A DNA stretch of 6,328 nucleotides from Cyclobacteriaceae bacterium (lineage in GTDB: Bacteria; Bacteroidota; Bacteroidia; Cytophagales; Cyclobacteriaceae), in NCBI GenBank assembly GCA_029882725.1, contig JAOUKG010000172.1, forward strand, positions 1 to 6,328. Reading direction: 5' to 3'. Numbering within the stretch: the first letter of the stretch is position 1; every line of letters starts with the position of its first letter. This document shows positions 6,182 through 6,328 of the stretch, piece by piece. Both the position numbers and the translations under genes were made by a program. Under the pieces are notes generated by a model, which did no database searches, was not told where the DNA came from, and worked only from the letters and a program-made list of their open reading frames with translations.

Positions 6182-6328
6182 ATGAGGAATACGAAGGAGG
6201 TGATATTATCAACAGCGTTGGACTTATTTAATTCCAGGGGGCTTTCACAGGTTACATTACGGACTATAGCCGGTGAAACGGGGATAAGTCAGGGGAACCT
6301 AAATTATCATTTTAAAAAGAGGGAAGAC
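6182..6328 (+). CDS. TetR/AcrR-family transcriptional regulator (N-terminal 49 residues; cut by window end)
   Basis: The frame is open for 49 codons to the last base of the window. It is a standard TetR DNA-binding domain. Helix 1 is TKEVILSTALDLFNSRGL (residues 4-21), and the helix-turn-helix follows as VTLRTIAGETGISQGNLNYH (24-43) plus FKKRED. The GNLNYHFKKRE ending is the typical recognition-helix region of the family. The ligand-binding C-terminal domain is outside the window, so the inducer cannot be guessed. The start at 6182 is chosen because helix 1 begins at residue 4; a later in-frame TTG at 6218 would remove half of it. The gene is divergent from the monooxygenase across 78 bp that contain paired operator-like repeats. 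This suggests repression of both genes. Confidence 0.9.
   Translation, partial: MRNTKEVILSTALDLFNSRGLSQVTLRTIAGETGISQGNLNYHFKKRED

Noticed and set aside
6194..6220. Alternative regulator start at TTG 6218 using the AAGGAGGTGAT at 6194-6204 as ribosome site
   Set aside because: The spacing of 13 bases is long, and starting there would delete the first half of TetR helix 1, which is clearly encoded upstream in the same frame.

Overview
The window reads as chromosome of a Bacteroidota bacterium. It carries three gliding-associated ABC transporter genes (gldA, gldF, gldG), which are typical of that phylum. Start codons lack Shine-Dalgarno sites, and several intergenic regions carry the Bacteroidota -7 promoter element TAnnTTTG. 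Base composition is AT-leaning throughout. I cannot name the genus or order.

Layout. Positions 1-2136 (minus strand) hold a tightly coupled operon, gldA-gldF-gldG. Its start codons overlap the preceding stop codons by 8 and 7 bases, and gldG runs off the left edge. A well-formed Bacteroidota promoter at 2185-2216 sits just upstream of gldA. Directly behind that promoter, on the same strand, lies a broken GH127 (DUF1680, beta-L-arabinofuranosidase-type) gene at 2219-2521. Its signal peptide is intact, but an in-frame TGA follows it. GH127 similarity then ends near a perfect 10-bp palindrome. Positions 2640-4664 (plus strand) encode a complete secreted S9-family serine peptidase with a beta-propeller and a full Ser-Asp-His triad. 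The convergent gap 4665-4951 contains no gene but has a cluster of strong RNA hairpins, two of which share a strand and cannot form together. Positions 4952-6103 (minus strand) encode an FAD-dependent aromatic-hydroxylase-type monooxygenase. It is divergent from a TetR-family regulator that starts at 6182 and is cut by the right edge.

How the genes work together. GldA (ATPase), GldF (permease) and GldG (membrane-anchored partner) should form one ABC complex in the inner membrane. The TetR regulator very likely controls the monooxygenase and itself. The 78-bp gap between them holds two 18-bp direct repeats exactly 30 bp apart. One covers the -7 box of the monooxygenase promoter and the other lies just upstream of the -7 box of the regulator. 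I see no functional link between the peptidase and its neighbours.

Most worth checking: the operator pair, the probable leaderless regulator mRNA with a perfect internal anti-Shine-Dalgarno match, the mutually exclusive hairpins at 4855-4911, and the decayed GH127 gene with its palindrome. I found no clear evidence of a wholly new system.
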